Numbered from the stretch's first letter, positions 1 through 10,535 are shown. The stretch is DNA of 64,000 nucleotides from Rhodobacter capsulatus (GCF_005144475.1 NZ_SWJZ01000021.1:59462-123461); one strand, 5' to 3'. Notes: generated by a model from the letters alone, not told the origin. A program made the numbers and translations.

Positions 1-2081
<2,081 letters not shown>

Positions 2082-2083
<2 letters not shown>

Positions 2084-2996
2084 GAAAAATCTTTCGATGA
2101 AACAGCTTCGCTATTTTGACGCGGTCGCGCGCAGTGCCCATTTCGGCCGTGCGGCCGAGGAATGCGCGATCTCGCAACCTGCGCTGTCGGTGCAGATCCG
2201 CGAGATGGAGGAGACGATGGGGGCGGCGCTGTTCGAGCGCGGGCCGCGTCAGGTGCATCTGACGGCGCTGGGCGCGGCGATGGTGCCGCGGGTGCGGTCG
2301 ATCCTGCGCGCGGTGGACGAGCTCGGCGATCTCTCGCGCGCGGCGCAGGGGCGACTCTCGGGGCGGCTGCGGCTGGGCGTCATTCCGACGATTGCGCCCT
2401 ATCTTCTGCCCGCGCTGGTCGGCGGGCTGGCGCAGAGCCATCCGGGGCTTGAGGTCGCCCCGCGCGAGGCGGTGACGGGCAAGCTGATCTCGGCGCTGAC
2501 CGAGGCGCAGCTGGATGCGGCGATCCTGGCCCTGCCGGTGTCGGAGCCCGCGCTGGCCGAGGCGCCCCTCTTCACCGAGGATTTCGTGCTGGTGCGGCCC
2601 GCGGCCGAGGCGGGCAGGCCCGTCCCCTCGGCCGAGGCGCTGCCGAAGATGCGGCTGTTGCTGCTGGAAGAGGGGCACTGCTTCCGCGATCAGGCGCTGG
2701 CGTTTTGCAAGGTCGGCGGCGTGACCCCGCGCACGGTGATGGAGGGGTCGTCGCTGGCGACGCTGACGCAGATGGTCGGTGCGGGGATCGGGGTGACGCT
2801 GTTGCCGGAGATCGCGCTGCCGGTCGAGACCCGCTCGGCCCCGGTGTCGGTGGCGCGGCTGGGCGCGCCTGCGCCGTCGCGGCGGGTGGGGATGGTGTGG
2901 CGCCGCTCCTCGCCCCTGGCCGCGCAGCTGGCCGAAGTCGCGGCGGTGATCGCGGAGGTTGGCACGGCGCTGCGGGATCGGGCGCGGGAGGCCTGA
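2082..2996 (+). CDS. oxyR: Hydrogen-peroxide sensing LysR regulator OxyR
   Basis: LysR-type transcription factor of 304 residues. The N-terminal winged helix-turn-helix (about residues 6-65) is followed by a LysR effector domain. The sequence GHCFRDQALAFC places Cys200 and Cys209 nine residues apart, the same spacing and context as the redox cysteines of E. coli OxyR (Cys199/Cys208), which supports OxyR rather than a generic LysR protein. It is divergent from katG, its expected target. A second in-frame Met at residue 6 is an alternative start. Confidence 0.93.
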
Positions 2997-3052
2997 GGCC
3001 AAATCTGACCGAGGCCATCGCCGAGGTCTCGCGGCACATCAGCCCCATGACC

Positions 3053-3214
3053 CCCGAGGGCCCAAAGCACTCGGGCAGCGCCCGCCCCGCCCATGGCGGG
3101 CGCTTCTCGCCCGCCGGGTCAGGCGCCGCCCTCTGTTGCGCTTGGGGATGCGGTCACTGCACCAAAGGGATCGAAACGGGCGGGGAAAGGCGGTGCCTTT
3201 CCTGATCCGCCCGA
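3053..3214. repeat. Intergenic three-hairpin repeat, copy 1
   Basis: It fills the gap between convergent oxyR and the acyltransferase gene. Hairpin 1 pairs CCCGAG (3053-3058) with CTCGGG (3070-3075). Hairpin 2 pairs GCGCCCGCC with GGCGGGCGC (about 3078-3102). Hairpin 3 pairs GGGCGG+GGAAAGGC (from 3178) with GCCTTTCC+CCGCCC (to 3212) around a GGT loop. Copy 2 is at 10249-10414, with the same order of parts and one compensated base pair in hairpin 3. Confidence 0.8.
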
Positions 3215-3222
3215 GCCCCCCT

Positions 3223-4176
3223 TCAGAACAGCTTCTTGTCCAGCCCGGTCCGGATCAGACCCAGCGTGATCAGCGTCGCCCCGGTGACGGCGATGAGATA
3301 CACCTCGACCCGCGGCAGGGTGAAATGGTTGAGCCAGATCACGATGCCGACATGCAGGAAATAGATCCCGGCCGAGAGCGTGCCCACGGGCCACCGCGTG
3401 AGCCAGTCGGGAAAGCCCCGCGCCTTGACGCCAAGCGCGACAAGCAAGGGCCCGGTGACGGCGGCGGTCAAAAGCGTCTCGGGCGCCAGCGGATGGTCGC
3501 CGCCCAAGGCCTTCATCAGCTCGGATTCGCCCACGACCGACACAAGCCCGATCAACGAGCCCCAGACCGCGACCCGCAAGGGGATGCGTTCCACCAACCC
3601 GCTGCGCTTGCTCATGTAGCCGATCAGATAGAACGGAAAGCCCATCAGCACGCCGTTCTTCGCATCGGGCCAGAAGCCGCGCGGCAGGATGTAGAACCCG
3701 ATCGCCCATTGCAGCGCGAACCCTGCAAGCAAGACCGCAATCGCAATCGTCCAGATCGCCCGGTCAGAGAGCCGCCAGACCAGCTGCGACAGCCCCACCG
3801 CGATCGCAAGGCCGACCAGAAACCACAGATGCCAATAGCCGAAGACCCAGAATTTCGCATATTCGATCAGCCCGTGGTCCCAGACCGTCTGCCACCAGGC
3901 GGGCAGATAAAGCGCCAGCCAGAGGAAATGCAGCTTCAGATAGCGCCCCACCAGCCGGATCGAGCGCCCCGGCACCTCGGGGCGGAAGGTGTAGCCCGCG
4001 ACGACGAAAAACGCCGGAACCGCGATCCGCGCCAGGCCATTGCCAAGCGCCCACATCGCCTCGTCGCTGACACCGCGAAACGGGTTCGCATGGATCGTCA
4101 CGACAAGCAGCGCCAGAAACAGTTTCAGCAGATCAAGCCCGATCAGGCGTTGCGGTTGCGGGGCGGAAACGGTCAT
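3223..4176 (-). CDS. Acyltransferase family 3 membrane protein
   Basis: Integral membrane protein of 317 residues with about ten hydrophobic segments. It starts with the pattern RLIGLDLLKLFLALLVV-IHA and continues with RIAVPAFFVVAGY, which are features of acyltransferase-3 (OafA/NodX-like) proteins that acylate surface glycans or other exported substrates. The conserved His of the first segment is present (VTIHANPF). It is convergent with oxyR and divergent from nnrS. The substrate cannot be deduced from sequence or neighbours. Confidence 0.85.
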   Translation of the reverse strand: MTVSAPQPQRLIGLDLLKLFLALLVVTIHANPFRGVSDEAMWALGNGLARIAVPAFFVVAGYTFRPEVPGRSIRLVGRYLKLHFLWLALYLPAWWQTVWDHGLIEYAKFWVFGYWHLWFLVGLAIAVGLSQLVWRLSDRAIWTIAIAVLLAGFALQWAIGFYILPRGFWPDAKNGVLMGFPFYLIGYMSKRSGLVERIPLRVAVWGSLIGLVSVVGESELMKALGGDHPLAPETLLTAAVTGPLLVALGVKARGFPDWLTRWPVGTLSAGIYFLHVGIVIWLNHFTLPRVEVYLIAVTGATLITLGLIRTGLDKKLF

Positions 4177-4233
4177 GCGGCTCTCGAAGCTGTGATCCCC
4201 CTGCCCTAGCGCCGCCGTGGCCGCGGATCAAGG

Positions 4234-4259
4234 CCCGCCCTCAAGACCCGCCCTCAAGA
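4234..4259. repeat. Two tandem copies of a 13-bp unit
   Basis: The unit CCCGCCCTCAAGA occurs twice without a gap in the divergent region between the acyltransferase gene and nnrS, about 90 bp before the nnrS start. It could be a replication-slippage duplication or a paired binding site; nothing else in the sequence decides. Confidence 0.6.
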
Positions 4260-4346
4260 CCCGGGTGAGCCAACGTGCCGCCTGCCCGGGGGCTTGCGAA
4301 ACCGCCACGGTGCAGGCAGGAAAGGCCAAAGACCAAGGAGCCCCCC

Positions 4347-5552
4347 ATGTCCCGCATCTTCCGCGAGGGTCACCGCACCTTCTACCTTGCCGCGATCCTC
4401 TTTGCCGTCGTGGCGATGGCGCTTTGGGGGCATTGGATCGCCGCCGGGCTGACCGGGGATCTGCTGCCCACCCGCGCGATGCCGATCGACTGGCACGCCC
4501 ACGAGATGATCTTCGGCTATGGCGGCGCGGTGCTGGCGGGGATTTTCCTCGCCTCGGCGCCGAAAGCGCTGCAGGGGATCTACTTTCCGGCGCTGGCCGG
4601 GCTGTGGCTGGCCGGACGGCTGGCGATCGCCTTCTCGGCCTTTATCCCCGCCCCCGTCGTCGCGCTGATCGATCTGGGCTTTGGCGTTCTGGTGATGGCG
4701 AAGATGGCCTGGCCCGTCGCGCGGCTGAAGAAGCTCGAAACGCTCTCCTATCTGGGCATCTTCCTGCTGCATTGGGTGTCCGACCTGATCATGCATCTCG
4801 ACTGGATGGGGGTTGCGCCGGGGCTCGCCCCCAAGGGCGCGATGGCGGGGCTGATGGCCTGTGCGACGATGAACGCGGCCTTTGGCGGCAAGCTGACCGC
4901 GGGGCTGACCCGCAATGCGATGGTGCACAAGGGCGAGACCGCGCTGCCGCGGCCGAGCGGGCTGGACACCTGGGGGCCGATCTTCACCGCCTTTTGCGTG
5001 CCCGCGGCGTTTTTGCCGCCGCGCGCCTTTGGCGCGGTGCTGGTGCTGGCGGGGGCGACGAACCTTTTCCGCGCGATGGGCTTTCGCAATGGCTGGGCCT
5101 TCAAGCATGATGCGCTGCTCTCGGGCTTCCACATCGGCTTTTTGTGCCTTGGCACCGGGCTTTATGCGATGGGCATGGCCGGGGTGATGTCGATGGAAAT
5201 CTATCCGGGGGCCGTGCACCTGCTGGCCATCGGCGCCGTCGCGGGGCTGTCCAGTGCGGTGATGATCAAGATGAGCCTTGGGCAATCGGGCCGCCGGTCG
5301 GTGGCGACCGGGCCGCTCAAGGCCGCGGGCGGGCTTTTGATCGCGGCCACGCTGCTGCGCGCGTCAACCTCGGAGCAGATGGCGCTGATCGCCTCGGCGG
5401 CTCTGTTCGTCGCCGCCTATGGGGCGATGCTGGTCGGGCTTTGGCCGTCGCTGACCGGCGAGAAACTGCAACCCGGCACGCCGGGGGCGCGGCCCTTGGG
5501 CCACGGCCCGAAGATCCCGGTTCAGGGAACGTCTCAGGGCGACCAGGCCTGA
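4347..5552 (+). CDS. nnrS: NnrS family haem-copper membrane protein
   Basis: Polytopic membrane protein of 401 residues related to NnrS, which is associated with resistance to or metabolism of nitric oxide. The family's His-rich first segments are clear: WHAHEMIFGYGGAVLAGIFL near residue 50, further His residues in the central helices (SGFHIGFLCLG) and GAVHLLAIGAV near the C-terminus, consistent with haem and copper ligation. The ATG at 4347 is chosen because AAGGAG lies seven bases upstream; an in-frame extension to 4275 lacks a ribosome site. The 3' end overlaps ubiX by 19 bp tail to tail. Confidence 0.9.
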   Translation: MSRIFREGHRTFYLAAILFAVVAMALWGHWIAAGLTGDLLPTRAMPIDWHAHEMIFGYGGAVLAGIFLASAPKALQGIYFPALAGLWLAGRLAIAFSAFIPAPVVALIDLGFGVLVMAKMAWPVARLKKLETLSYLGIFLLHWVSDLIMHLDWMGVAPGLAPKGAMAGLMACATMNAAFGGKLTAGLTRNAMVHKGETALPRPSGLDTWGPIFTAFCVPAAFLPPRAFGAVLVLAGATNLFRAMGFRNGWAFKHDALLSGFHIGFLCLGTGLYAMGMAGVMSMEIYPGAVHLLAIGAVAGLSSAVMIKMSLGQSGRRSVATGPLKAAGGLLIAATLLRASTSEQMALIASAALFVAAYGAMLVGLWPSLTGEKLQPGTPGARPLGHGPKIPVQGTSQGDQA

Positions 5553-6097
5553 GCCTGCGCCGGACCCAGCCGCAGCAGATCGACGGCCCTTGCGCCGATC
5601 TGCGCCGCGATCTCCTCGGCGGTCTGGGGTTTCAGATAAAACGCGGGCACGGGCGGCAGGATGATGCCGCCCATTTCCGTCACCGCCGTCATGTTGCGCA
5701 GATGCGCCAAGGTCAGCGGTGCTTCCCGCGCCAGAAGGATCAGCGGACGACGCTCTTTCAGCTGCACGGACGCCGCCCGCGTCAGCAGGTTGTCATCAAG
5801 CCCCTGCGCGACGGCGGCGAGCGAGCGCATCGAACAGGGCGCCACGATCATCCCCGCGACGGGGCACGAGCCCGAGGCAATCGCCGCACCGACATTGCCG
5901 ATCGCATGCACCTGCGCCGCCATGCCCTGCAGCCGCTCGAGCGCGCCAAGGTCGATCTCGGTCGCAAAGGTCAGCTTCGCAGCCGAGGAGACCACCAGAT
6001 CGATTTCCGCCCCGACCTTGGCCAGCGCCTCGGCCACGGCGAGCGCCAGAAGCGCCCCCGAGGCGCCGGAAACGCCCAGAACCACGCGGGCACTCAT
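5534..6097 (-). CDS. ubiX: Flavin prenyltransferase UbiX
   Basis: Makes the prenylated FMN cofactor needed by the UbiD decarboxylase, with dimethylallyl phosphate as prenyl donor. The 187-residue protein begins MSARVVLGVSGASGALLA, the FMN-binding start of the family, and contains IVAPCSMRSLAAVAQG and the conserved LLAREAPL and MTAVTEMGGIILPP segments. The start at 6097 overlaps the ubiD stop as ATGA, so the two are translationally coupled. It ends convergently inside the last codons of nnrS. Confidence 0.95.
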   Translation of the reverse strand: MSARVVLGVSGASGALLALAVAEALAKVGAEIDLVVSSAAKLTFATEIDLGALERLQGMAAQVHAIGNVGAAIASGSCPVAGMIVAPCSMRSLAAVAQGLDDNLLTRAASVQLKERRPLILLAREAPLTLAHLRNMTAVTEMGGIILPPVPAFYLKPQTAEEIAAQIGARAVDLLRLGPAQAQAWSP

Positions 6098-7605
6098 TTC
6101 ACACCGCCGGGGAAGTGGCGCTTCAGAAGCGTCTCGGCGAAAGCCGTATCCTCGGGGCGCATCTTCATCACCGTGCCCCATTCGCGCGTGGTTTCCGTGC
6201 CGATCTTGTTCGTCGCATCAATGCCGATCTTGCCCGCCAAGCCCTCGATCGGCGAGGCGAAATCAAGGTAATCCATCGGCGTGCGGTCAAGCACGACGGT
6301 ATCGCGCGCCGGGTCCATCCGCGTCGCCATCGCCCAGGCGATGTCATCCCAGTTGCGCGGGTCGATGTCTTCGTCCACCACGATGATCATCTTCGTGTAG
6401 CTGAACTGCGCCAACATCCCCCAGAGCGCCATCATCACCCGCTTCGCCTGACCGGGGTAGCGCTTGGCGATCTGCACCACGGCAATGCGATAGGAACAGG
6501 CGGCAGGCGGCAGGAAGAGATCGCGGATCTCCGGGATCTGCTGGCGGAAGACCGGCATCGCCAGATGGTTGAACACCTCGCCGATGATCGCGGGCTCGTC
6601 CGGCGGGCGGCCGGTGTAGGTGGACAGGTAAATCGGGTCCTTCCGATGGGTCAGCGCCGAGACGCGCAGCACCGGGAAAGGCTCGACCGAGTTATAATAG
6701 CCGGTGTGATCGCCAAAGGGGCCCTCGGGCGCGGTGTCATTCGGGTGAATCCAGCCCTCGATCACCATTTCGGCGTCAGCCGGGACCATCAGCGGCACGG
6801 TTTTCGCAGGCACCAGATGGCTGCGCGCGCCGCGCAGCACGCCCGAGAAGGTGAGTTCGGAAACCTGTTCGGGCAAGGGCAGCGCCGCCGACAAAAGCGT
6901 CGCCGGATCGGCACCAAGCACCATCGCCACCGGCATCGGCTGCCCCGCGGCCAGCCAGCTGCGGTGATGCGCCGCCCCGCCGCGATGCGCGAGCCAGCGC
7001 ATGATGATGCTTTCGGGCCCATGCAGCTGCGCGCGGTAGATGCCCAGATTGTAGCTCATCACCGCATCGGCCGCCGTGCCATGCGGCCGCGTGATCACCA
7101 CGAGCCAGGTGAAGAGCCGCCCGCCATCGCCGGGCCAAAGCTTCTGCACCGGCAGATCCTCAAGGTTCAGACCCCGGCCCGGCTCCAGCACCACATCCTG
7201 CACCGGGCCCTTCTTCGAGACATTCACCCGCGTCGAAAGCGCCGCCTTGAGCATCGGCAGACGGGAAAACGCATCGCGCATGCCCTCGACCGGCGCCGGG
7301 GATTTGAGGTCCGCCAGAAACTGCCCAAGCTCGGGCACCTGATCGAGCCGCAGCCCCAGCCCCGCCGCCACCCGGTCGGTGGTGCCGAAAAGGTTCGTCA
7401 CCACGGGAATCGCAGACCGCGCCCCCGAGGGCAGCACCGGCGCATCGAAGCGCAGCACCGGCCCGCCCTGTTCCAACACCGCGCGATGCACGGCCGACAT
7501 CTGCAGATCGGTCGCCACGGGGTCGGGAATCGCCCGCAGGTCGCCCTTCGACTTCGTCCAGTCAAGGAAGGACCGCAGATCGGTGAAAACGGGCAGGCTG
7601 CGCAT
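6094..7605 (-). CDS. ubiD: 4-hydroxy-3-polyprenylbenzoate decarboxylase UbiD
   Basis: Decarboxylates 4-hydroxy-3-polyprenylbenzoate in ubiquinone synthesis using prenyl-FMN from UbiX. The 503-residue product has typical UbiD length. The segment GPFGDHTGYYNSVEPFPV near the middle is the family's signature, followed by IYLSTYTGRPPDEPA and IIVVDEDIDPRNWDDIAWAM. First gene of a ubiD-ubiX operon that is divergent from ubiTUV, with an FNR box between them, so oxygen-responsive control of both sides is plausible. Confidence 0.96.
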   Translation of the reverse strand: MRSLPVFTDLRSFLDWTKSKGDLRAIPDPVATDLQMSAVHRAVLEQGGPVLRFDAPVLPSGARSAIPVVTNLFGTTDRVAAGLGLRLDQVPELGQFLADLKSPAPVEGMRDAFSRLPMLKAALSTRVNVSKKGPVQDVVLEPGRGLNLEDLPVQKLWPGDGGRLFTWLVVITRPHGTAADAVMSYNLGIYRAQLHGPESIIMRWLAHRGGAAHHRSWLAAGQPMPVAMVLGADPATLLSAALPLPEQVSELTFSGVLRGARSHLVPAKTVPLMVPADAEMVIEGWIHPNDTAPEGPFGDHTGYYNSVEPFPVLRVSALTHRKDPIYLSTYTGRPPDEPAIIGEVFNHLAMPVFRQQIPEIRDLFLPPAACSYRIAVVQIAKRYPGQAKRVMMALWGMLAQFSYTKMIIVVDEDIDPRNWDDIAWAMATRMDPARDTVVLDRTPMDYLDFASPIEGLAGKIGIDATNKIGTETTREWGTVMKMRPEDTAFAETLLKRHFPGGVK

Positions 7606-7657
7606 GGGGTCCTCCGGAAGGTCTTGGGTCCGCTAGCATCCCCGGTTAAAGAGAGGT

Positions 7658-7671
7658 TTGATATTGATCAA
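7658..7671. promoter_or_regulatory. Perfect FNR/FnrL box between ubiD and ubiT
   Basis: TTGATATTGATCAA matches the FNR palindrome TTGAT-N4-ATCAA at every position. It is centred about 79 bp before the ubiT start and 59 bp before the ubiD start. FnrL is the oxygen-sensing regulator in Rhodobacter, and ubiTUV act without oxygen, so anaerobic activation of ubiT is the natural reading. Confidence 0.9.
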
Positions 7672-7743
7672 GTTGCCGCATTGTGAGCCGCGTTAAAGCA
7701 GCCCATCTAGCGGGGGGGCCATCCGCCCGACGAAAGGAGCGCC

Positions 7744-8292
7744 ATGTCCGATCATGACCAGACGATTCCCCGCCTGCCAAGCCTGATGGGCCGGGCGATG
7801 CGGCCCCTGCCGCTTGCACCGCTCTCGGTGACGCTGTCGATGCTGGCGCGACGGATTGCCACACGCCACCCCGGGCTGTTTGCCCGGCTTGGCCAATATC
7901 GCGAAAGCCGCTTCCTGCTCGACCCCACCGATCTGCCGTTCCTGCTGCTGCTTGACCTGCGCGCGGGCGGCGTGAAGGTCAGCGCGCATCGCAAGCCGCC
8001 GATGGCCGAGGCGCGGATTGCCGGGCCGATCGCGGCGTTCCTTGGCATGATGCACGGCGCCTATGACGGCGACGCGCTCTTTTTCTCGCGCGATCTGGTG
8101 GTCGAGGGCGACACCTCGGCCGTGGTCGCGCTGCGCAATGCGATCGACGATGCGGAACTTGACCTTGCCGCCGAACTGGCCGAGATGGCGGGTCCGCTGA
8201 AACCCTTCGTTCAACAGGCGGTGAGCCTCGCCGAAAAGGGCTCGGGCGTGGTGCTGCACCGCGTCGATACGCTGGCAGGAGACTGGACATGA
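7744..8292 (+). CDS. ubiT: SCP2-domain lipid-binding factor UbiT
   Basis: SCP2-type accessory protein of the oxygen-independent ubiquinone pathway, thought to bind prenylated intermediates. The 182-residue product has a hydrophobic N-terminal part and an SCP2 core ending in a charged helix (AELAEMAGPLKPFVQQAVSL). A clear GAAAGGAG ribosome site precedes the ATG. Its stop overlaps the ubiU start, placing it first in a ubiT-ubiU-ubiV operon. Assignment rests on the fold-level pattern plus the invariant linkage to ubiU and ubiV. Confidence 0.92.
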   Translation: MSDHDQTIPRLPSLMGRAMRPLPLAPLSVTLSMLARRIATRHPGLFARLGQYRESRFLLDPTDLPFLLLLDLRAGGVKVSAHRKPPMAEARIAGPIAAFLGMMHGAYDGDALFFSRDLVVEGDTSAVVALRNAIDDAELDLAAELAEMAGPLKPFVQQAVSLAEKGSGVVLHRVDTLAGDWT

Positions 8293-9269
8293 TGGAACTT
8301 GTTTGCCCCGCGGGAACGCCTGCTGCGCTGCGCGCGGCGGTCGAGGCGGGGGCGCATGCCGTCTATTGCGGGTTCTCGGACGAGACGAACGCGCGCAACT
8401 TTCCGGGGCTGAACTTCTCGACCGAGGAGCTGACGTCGGCGGTGTCGGGGGCGCACAAGCGCGGTGCCAAGGTTCTGGTGGCGCTGAACACCTTTCCGCG
8501 CGCGGGGGCCGAGAAGCTGTGGCATCAACGGCTGGCCGATGCCGAATCCGCGGGCGTCGATGCGGTGATCCTCGCCGATATCGGGCTGCTGGATTACGCC
8601 GCGACGCATCATCCGAAGCTGCGCCGGCATCTGTCGGTGCAGGCGGCGGCCTCGAACCCCGATGCGATCAACTTCTACGCCGAAACCTTTGACGTGAAAC
8701 GGGTTGTCCTGCCGCGCGTGCTGACGGTGCAGGAAATCGCCGCGATCAGCAAGGAAATCAACGTCGAGACGGAAGCCTTTGTTTTCGGCGGGCTTTGCGT
8801 GATGGCCGAGGGGCGCTGCGCGCTCTCCTCCTATGCCACCGGCCTGTCGCCGAACATGAACGGCGTCTGCTCGCCCGCCTCTCACGTCGTCTATGCCGAG
8901 GAAGGCCCGGATCTGGCGGCGAAGCTGGGCGGCTTCACCATCCACCGCACGCCCAAGAACGAGCCCGCGCCCTATCCGACGCTGTGCAAGGGCTGCTTCA
9001 CCTCGGGCGAACAGACCGGCCATGTGTTCGAAGATCCGGTGAGCCTTGACGCCCGCCACCTGATCCCGGCGCTGGCCAAGGCGGGGGTGACCGCGCTGAA
9101 GATCGAGGGACGGCAACGCTCGCGCGCCTATGTGGCCGAGGTGGTGCGCGCCTTCCGCGCCGCGACCGATGCGCTGGCCGAGGGCCGCGATCTGCCGCTG
9201 GCCGAACTTGCCCGCCTGACCGAGGGCCAGCAGGCCACGGCCGGGGCCTATGCGAAGACCTGGCGTTGA
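8289..9269 (+). CDS. ubiU: O2-independent ubiquinone hydroxylase subunit UbiU (peptidase U32 family)
   Basis: Partner of UbiV in oxygen-independent hydroxylation of ubiquinone precursors. It begins MMELVCPAGTPAALRAAV, typical of U32 proteins. Cysteines at 170, 177, 194 and 233 have the spacing of the [4Fe-4S] ligands of characterised UbiU (FGGLC, EGRC, NGVC, LCKGC). The first two codons are both ATG (8289 and 8292), and starting at the second brings the cysteines to the numbering I recall for the E. coli protein. It overlaps ubiT by four bases and is followed after 10 bp by ubiV. Confidence 0.96.
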   Translation: MMELVCPAGTPAALRAAVEAGAHAVYCGFSDETNARNFPGLNFSTEELTSAVSGAHKRGAKVLVALNTFPRAGAEKLWHQRLADAESAGVDAVILADIGLLDYAATHHPKLRRHLSVQAAASNPDAINFYAETFDVKRVVLPRVLTVQEIAAISKEINVETEAFVFGGLCVMAEGRCALSSYATGLSPNMNGVCSPASHVVYAEEGPDLAAKLGGFTIHRTPKNEPAPYPTLCKGCFTSGEQTGHVFEDPVSLDARHLIPALAKAGVTALKIEGRQRSRAYVAEVVRAFRAATDALAEGRDLPLAELARLTEGQQATAGAYAKTWR

Positions 9270-9279
9270 GGATTTGAAG

Positions 9280-10188
9280 ATGACGATGGACCTCACCGTA
9301 GGCGCCAACCTGTTTTTCTGGACCACCGATGCGACGCGGGGATTCTATGAACGTCTGCGCGCGGCCCCGGTGACCCGGGTCGTGGTGGGCGAGGTGGTCT
9401 GCTCGAAACGGCTGCCGTTTTGGGAACATGACATCCCGCTGATCGTCGCGACGCTGAAGGACGCGGGCAAGGAGGTGGCGCTCTCCACGCTCGGGCTGAT
9501 CACGCTCAACCGCGAACGGTCGAAGACGAAAGACCTGTTCGACATGGGTTTGCCGGTCGAAATCAACGACATCACCGCCTTGAAGCACATCCCCGAGGGG
9601 ACGCCCTTTTGGGTGGGCCCGCTGGTCAACGTCTATAACGAGGGCACGCTGGCCTATCTGGCGCGGCGCGGTGCGACGCGGATCTGTCTGCCGCCCGAGC
9701 TGCCGCTGAAGTCGATCGCCGCCCTGTGCAAGGCGGGCAACGAGGCGGGCGTGGCGGTCGAGGTCTGGGGCCACGGGCGGCTGCCGCTTGCCATGTCGGC
9801 GCGCTGCTATCATGCGCGGCTGCATGACCGGGCCAAGGACAATTGCCAGTTCATCTGCGGCGCCGATCTGGACGGGCGCGAGGTCGACACGCTGGACGGT
9901 CAGGCCTTCCTGTCGGTGAACGGGGTGCAGACGCTGTCCGCCGCGACGGGCTGCGCCGCCTATTACACCGAGGCCCTGGCCGAGGCGGGCGTTTCGGCGC
10001 TGCGGCTCTCGCCGCAGACGGGCGATTTCAACGGGCTGTGTCAGGGCTATGCCGACCGGCTGGCGGGCAAGATCGCGCCCGCCGATCTGGTGGCGAAACT
10101 TCTGCCCGAGGCGCCCGGCGGCCGCTTTGCCGATGGCTTCTTCGACGGGCCGTCGGGCTCGGACTGGCAGCACCCGATTTCGGCCTGA
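9280..10188 (+). CDS. ubiV: O2-independent ubiquinone hydroxylase subunit UbiV (peptidase U32 family)
   Basis: Second U32-family Fe-S protein of the anaerobic hydroxylase, 302 residues. Cys41 (GEVVCSKR), Cys176, Cys189 and Cys193 (SARCYHARLHDR, then C-x3-C) match the four-cysteine cluster pattern of UbiV. The ATG at 9280 is chosen because it falls just after the ubiU stop; MDLTVGAN two codons later is an alternative. It ends the ubiTUV operon and is followed by the structured repeat element, which may act as its terminator. Confidence 0.95.
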   Translation: MTMDLTVGANLFFWTTDATRGFYERLRAAPVTRVVVGEVVCSKRLPFWEHDIPLIVATLKDAGKEVALSTLGLITLNRERSKTKDLFDMGLPVEINDITALKHIPEGTPFWVGPLVNVYNEGTLAYLARRGATRICLPPELPLKSIAALCKAGNEAGVAVEVWGHGRLPLAMSARCYHARLHDRAKDNCQFICGADLDGREVDTLDGQAFLSVNGVQTLSAATGCAAYYTEALAEAGVSALRLSPQTGDFNGLCQGYADRLAGKIAPADLVAKLLPEAPGGRFADGFFDGPSGSDWQHPISA

Positions 10189-10248
10189 TCTTGCGGGCTT
10201 GTCTTGGCCGCGGCGCTGACGCGGCCATGCGCAACATCTCCTCCTGAC

Positions 10249-10414
10249 GGCCGGGGACCAAAGTCCCCGGCCAGCGCCCGCGCCCCGCGCCACTGGCGGG
10301 CGCTTTCGCGCCGCCGGGGCTGGGCGCTGGCCTCTTGCGCGCTTGGGGAAACGGTTTTGCGGGACCGTGGTCGCGACGGGCGGGGAAAAGCGGTGCTTTT
10401 CCTGATCCGCCCGA
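10249..10414. repeat. Intergenic three-hairpin repeat, copy 2
   Basis: Hairpin 1 is a perfect 10-bp stem GGCCGGGGAC/GTCCCCGGCC around CAAA (10249-10272). Hairpin 2 pairs GCGCCCGC with GCGGGCGC (10274-10303). Hairpin 3 pairs GGGCGG+GGAAAAGC with GCTTTTCC+CCGCCC (10378-10412). Compared with copy 1 at 3053-3214, hairpin 3 has a G-C pair replaced by A-T on both arms, and hairpin 1 has different sequence but the same position. Confidence 0.8.
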
Positions 10415-10460
10415 ACCGACCGTTTTCTTCCCCCCCTCAGACGCGCACATCTTTTTCGAA

Positions 10461-10474
10461 ATGATCCAAATCAT
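10461..10474. promoter_or_regulatory. FNR-like palindrome upstream of the GltD/NifJ operon
   Basis: ATGATCCAAATCAT is a perfect palindrome with the FNR architecture (five-base half-sites, four-base spacer) but with A for T at the outermost position of both halves. It is centred about 68 bp before the ATG at 10536. It could be a weak FnrL site or the site of another Crp/Fnr-family regulator. Confidence 0.5.
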
Positions 10475-10535
10475 GCACAGCTTTGCACAGGCGGGCTAGG
10501 CTTTCCCGGTCGGGACACCACCACCGGAGAAGACC

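Larger units (their letters stand above)
10189..10535. other. 347-bp gene-free interval between ubiV and the GltD-like operon
   Basis: No convincing coding frame was found here. The interval holds copy 2 of the three-hairpin repeat (10249-10414), a T-rich stretch near 10421, and then the promoter side of the downstream operon with an FNR-like palindrome at 10461-10474. The operon's start codon is at 10536. Confidence 0.75.

Noticed and set aside
4260..4330. NnrR/Dnr-type site (TTG-N8-CAA-like) upstream of nnrS
   Set aside because: Only loose half-site resemblance (CTTGCGAAACCGCCACGG); the second half does not match, so no site is claimed.
10028..10474. Minus-strand frame across the ubiV end and repeat copy 2
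   Set aside because: It and the similar frame near 3119-3709 share translated motifs only because both cross the same non-coding repeat; not a gene family.
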